A stretch of DNA of 5,823 bases from Smithella sp. ME-1. GTDB taxonomy: Bacteria > Desulfobacterota > Syntrophia > Syntrophales > Smithellaceae. Location: positions 1 to 5,823 of the forward strand of contig AWGX01000189.1 of NCBI GenBank assembly GCA_000495415.1, in the 5' to 3' direction. A program made the position numbers and the translations under genes. Below the pieces are notes generated by a model that did not search any database, had not been told where the DNA came from, and saw only the letters and a list, made by a program, of their open reading frames with translations. Position 1 is the stretch's first letter, and every line of letters begins with the position of its first letter. Below, in pieces: positions 5,539 through 5,823 of this stretch.

Positions 5539-5742
5539 CTATATCCGGCGTTTGGATACCAGTTCGGCAAAATGTTCAAAAGACCGGTTGTAGGTTCTTT
5601 CCGCGTCTTTGGGAAAACAACACGCGGGAAGCTGTCGTTTATCCAAGTGATACATCAGGCAATCGCAGCAGATGCCCTTTCTACTGCAGGGATCATATGT
5701 ACAATTGCATTTTTCGAGATTTTTATTTTTCTTGCATTCCAT
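5539..5742 (-). CDS. DUF6485-like cysteine-rich small protein
   Basis: Predicted 67-residue cytoplasmic protein with nine cysteines (3, 12, 14, 19, 25, 26, 28, 41, 42). The pattern NLEKCNCTYDPCSRKGICCD at 8-27, LPACCFP at 38-44 and ERTYNRSFEHF at 48-58 matches what I recall of the DUF6485 family, common in anaerobic bacteria. Function is unknown. The cysteine spacing suggests zinc or iron-sulfur binding, which is inference. I chose the start at 5742 because AAGGAAG (5749-5755) lies six bases upstream and family members begin shortly before the first Cys. An in-frame ATG at 5760 would add six basic residues and remove that site's meaning. It is convergent with the transporter gene and has its own promoter-like region. 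Confidence 0.85.
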   Translation of the reverse strand: MECKKNKNLEKCNCTYDPCSRKGICCDCLMYHLDKRQLPACCFPKDAERTYNRSFEHFAELVSKRRI

Positions 5743-5783
5743 TGTTTTCTTCCTTTTCATTTTTTTTACTATTAACCAAATTA

Positions 5784-5810
5784 ACTATATCGTAATTATT
5801 TTTTTGTCAT
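5784..5810 (-). promoter_or_regulatory. Promoter candidate for the DUF6485-like gene
   Basis: On the minus strand ATGACA (5805-5810), a 15-base spacer and TATAGT (5784-5789) each match the sigma-70 consensus at five of six positions, though the spacer is short. Transcription would start near 5777, giving a leader of about 35 bases. A direct repeat ATTAAC (5771-5776 and 5780-5785 on the plus strand) overlaps the -10 and could bind a regulator. Confidence 0.4.
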
Positions 5811-5823
5811 TCCGTGCAAGCGA

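Noticed and set aside
5490..5795. Plus-strand ORFs over the DUF6485-like gene
   Set aside because: They are antisense to a recognisable cysteine-rich family and have no ribosome site or motifs.

Overview
The window carries five minus-strand genes between about 245 and 3788, a roughly 630-base AT-rich divergent region, one plus-strand transporter gene (4421-5416) and one small minus-strand gene (5539-5742). No rRNA, tRNA, CRISPR array or intact mobile element is visible. Low to moderate GC, a UspE-like tandem universal stress protein, a shortened CBS-MgtE transporter and a DUF6485-type cysteine-rich protein suggest an anaerobic Gram-negative bacterium, most likely of the Desulfobacterota (Syntrophaceae-like). 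That placement is inference from gene content only. The eight C bases at the left edge suggest a contig or read end.

Left block (245-2253, minus). Three genes overlap head to tail. A small membrane protein with an HEHAH metal-site motif comes first, then a secreted four-cysteine protein of unknown role, then a secreted protein whose mature N-terminus (Cys-Ser-Cys) and cysteine layout resemble the NTR/TIMP fold. The overlaps are 20 and 32 bases, and Shine-Dalgarno sequences for the second and third genes lie inside or next to the preceding gene, so they are probably translated as a unit. Pairing a metalloprotease-like membrane protein with a TIMP-like exported protein is the most unusual feature of the window.

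Middle (2317-3788, minus). A two-transmembrane hairpin protein of unknown function lies downstream of the UspE-like stress protein. The 128-base gap between them holds two overlapping mini-ORFs that chain the stop of the stress gene to the ribosome binding site of the next gene. No strong terminator is seen between 3788 and 245, so all five genes could be one transcript.

Divergent region (3789-4420). It contains two near-consensus FNR/CRP-family half-site pairs (9 of 10 positions each), two perfect 9-bp inverted repeats and, at 4171-4333, a stretch of clearly higher GC with overlapping short ORFs that look protein-like but that I cannot identify.

Right block. The MgtE-like protein has a CBS pair and five membrane segments but lacks the usual N-terminal domain. 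It is followed by a weak hairpin and by the convergent DUF6485-like gene, which has its own plausible promoter.
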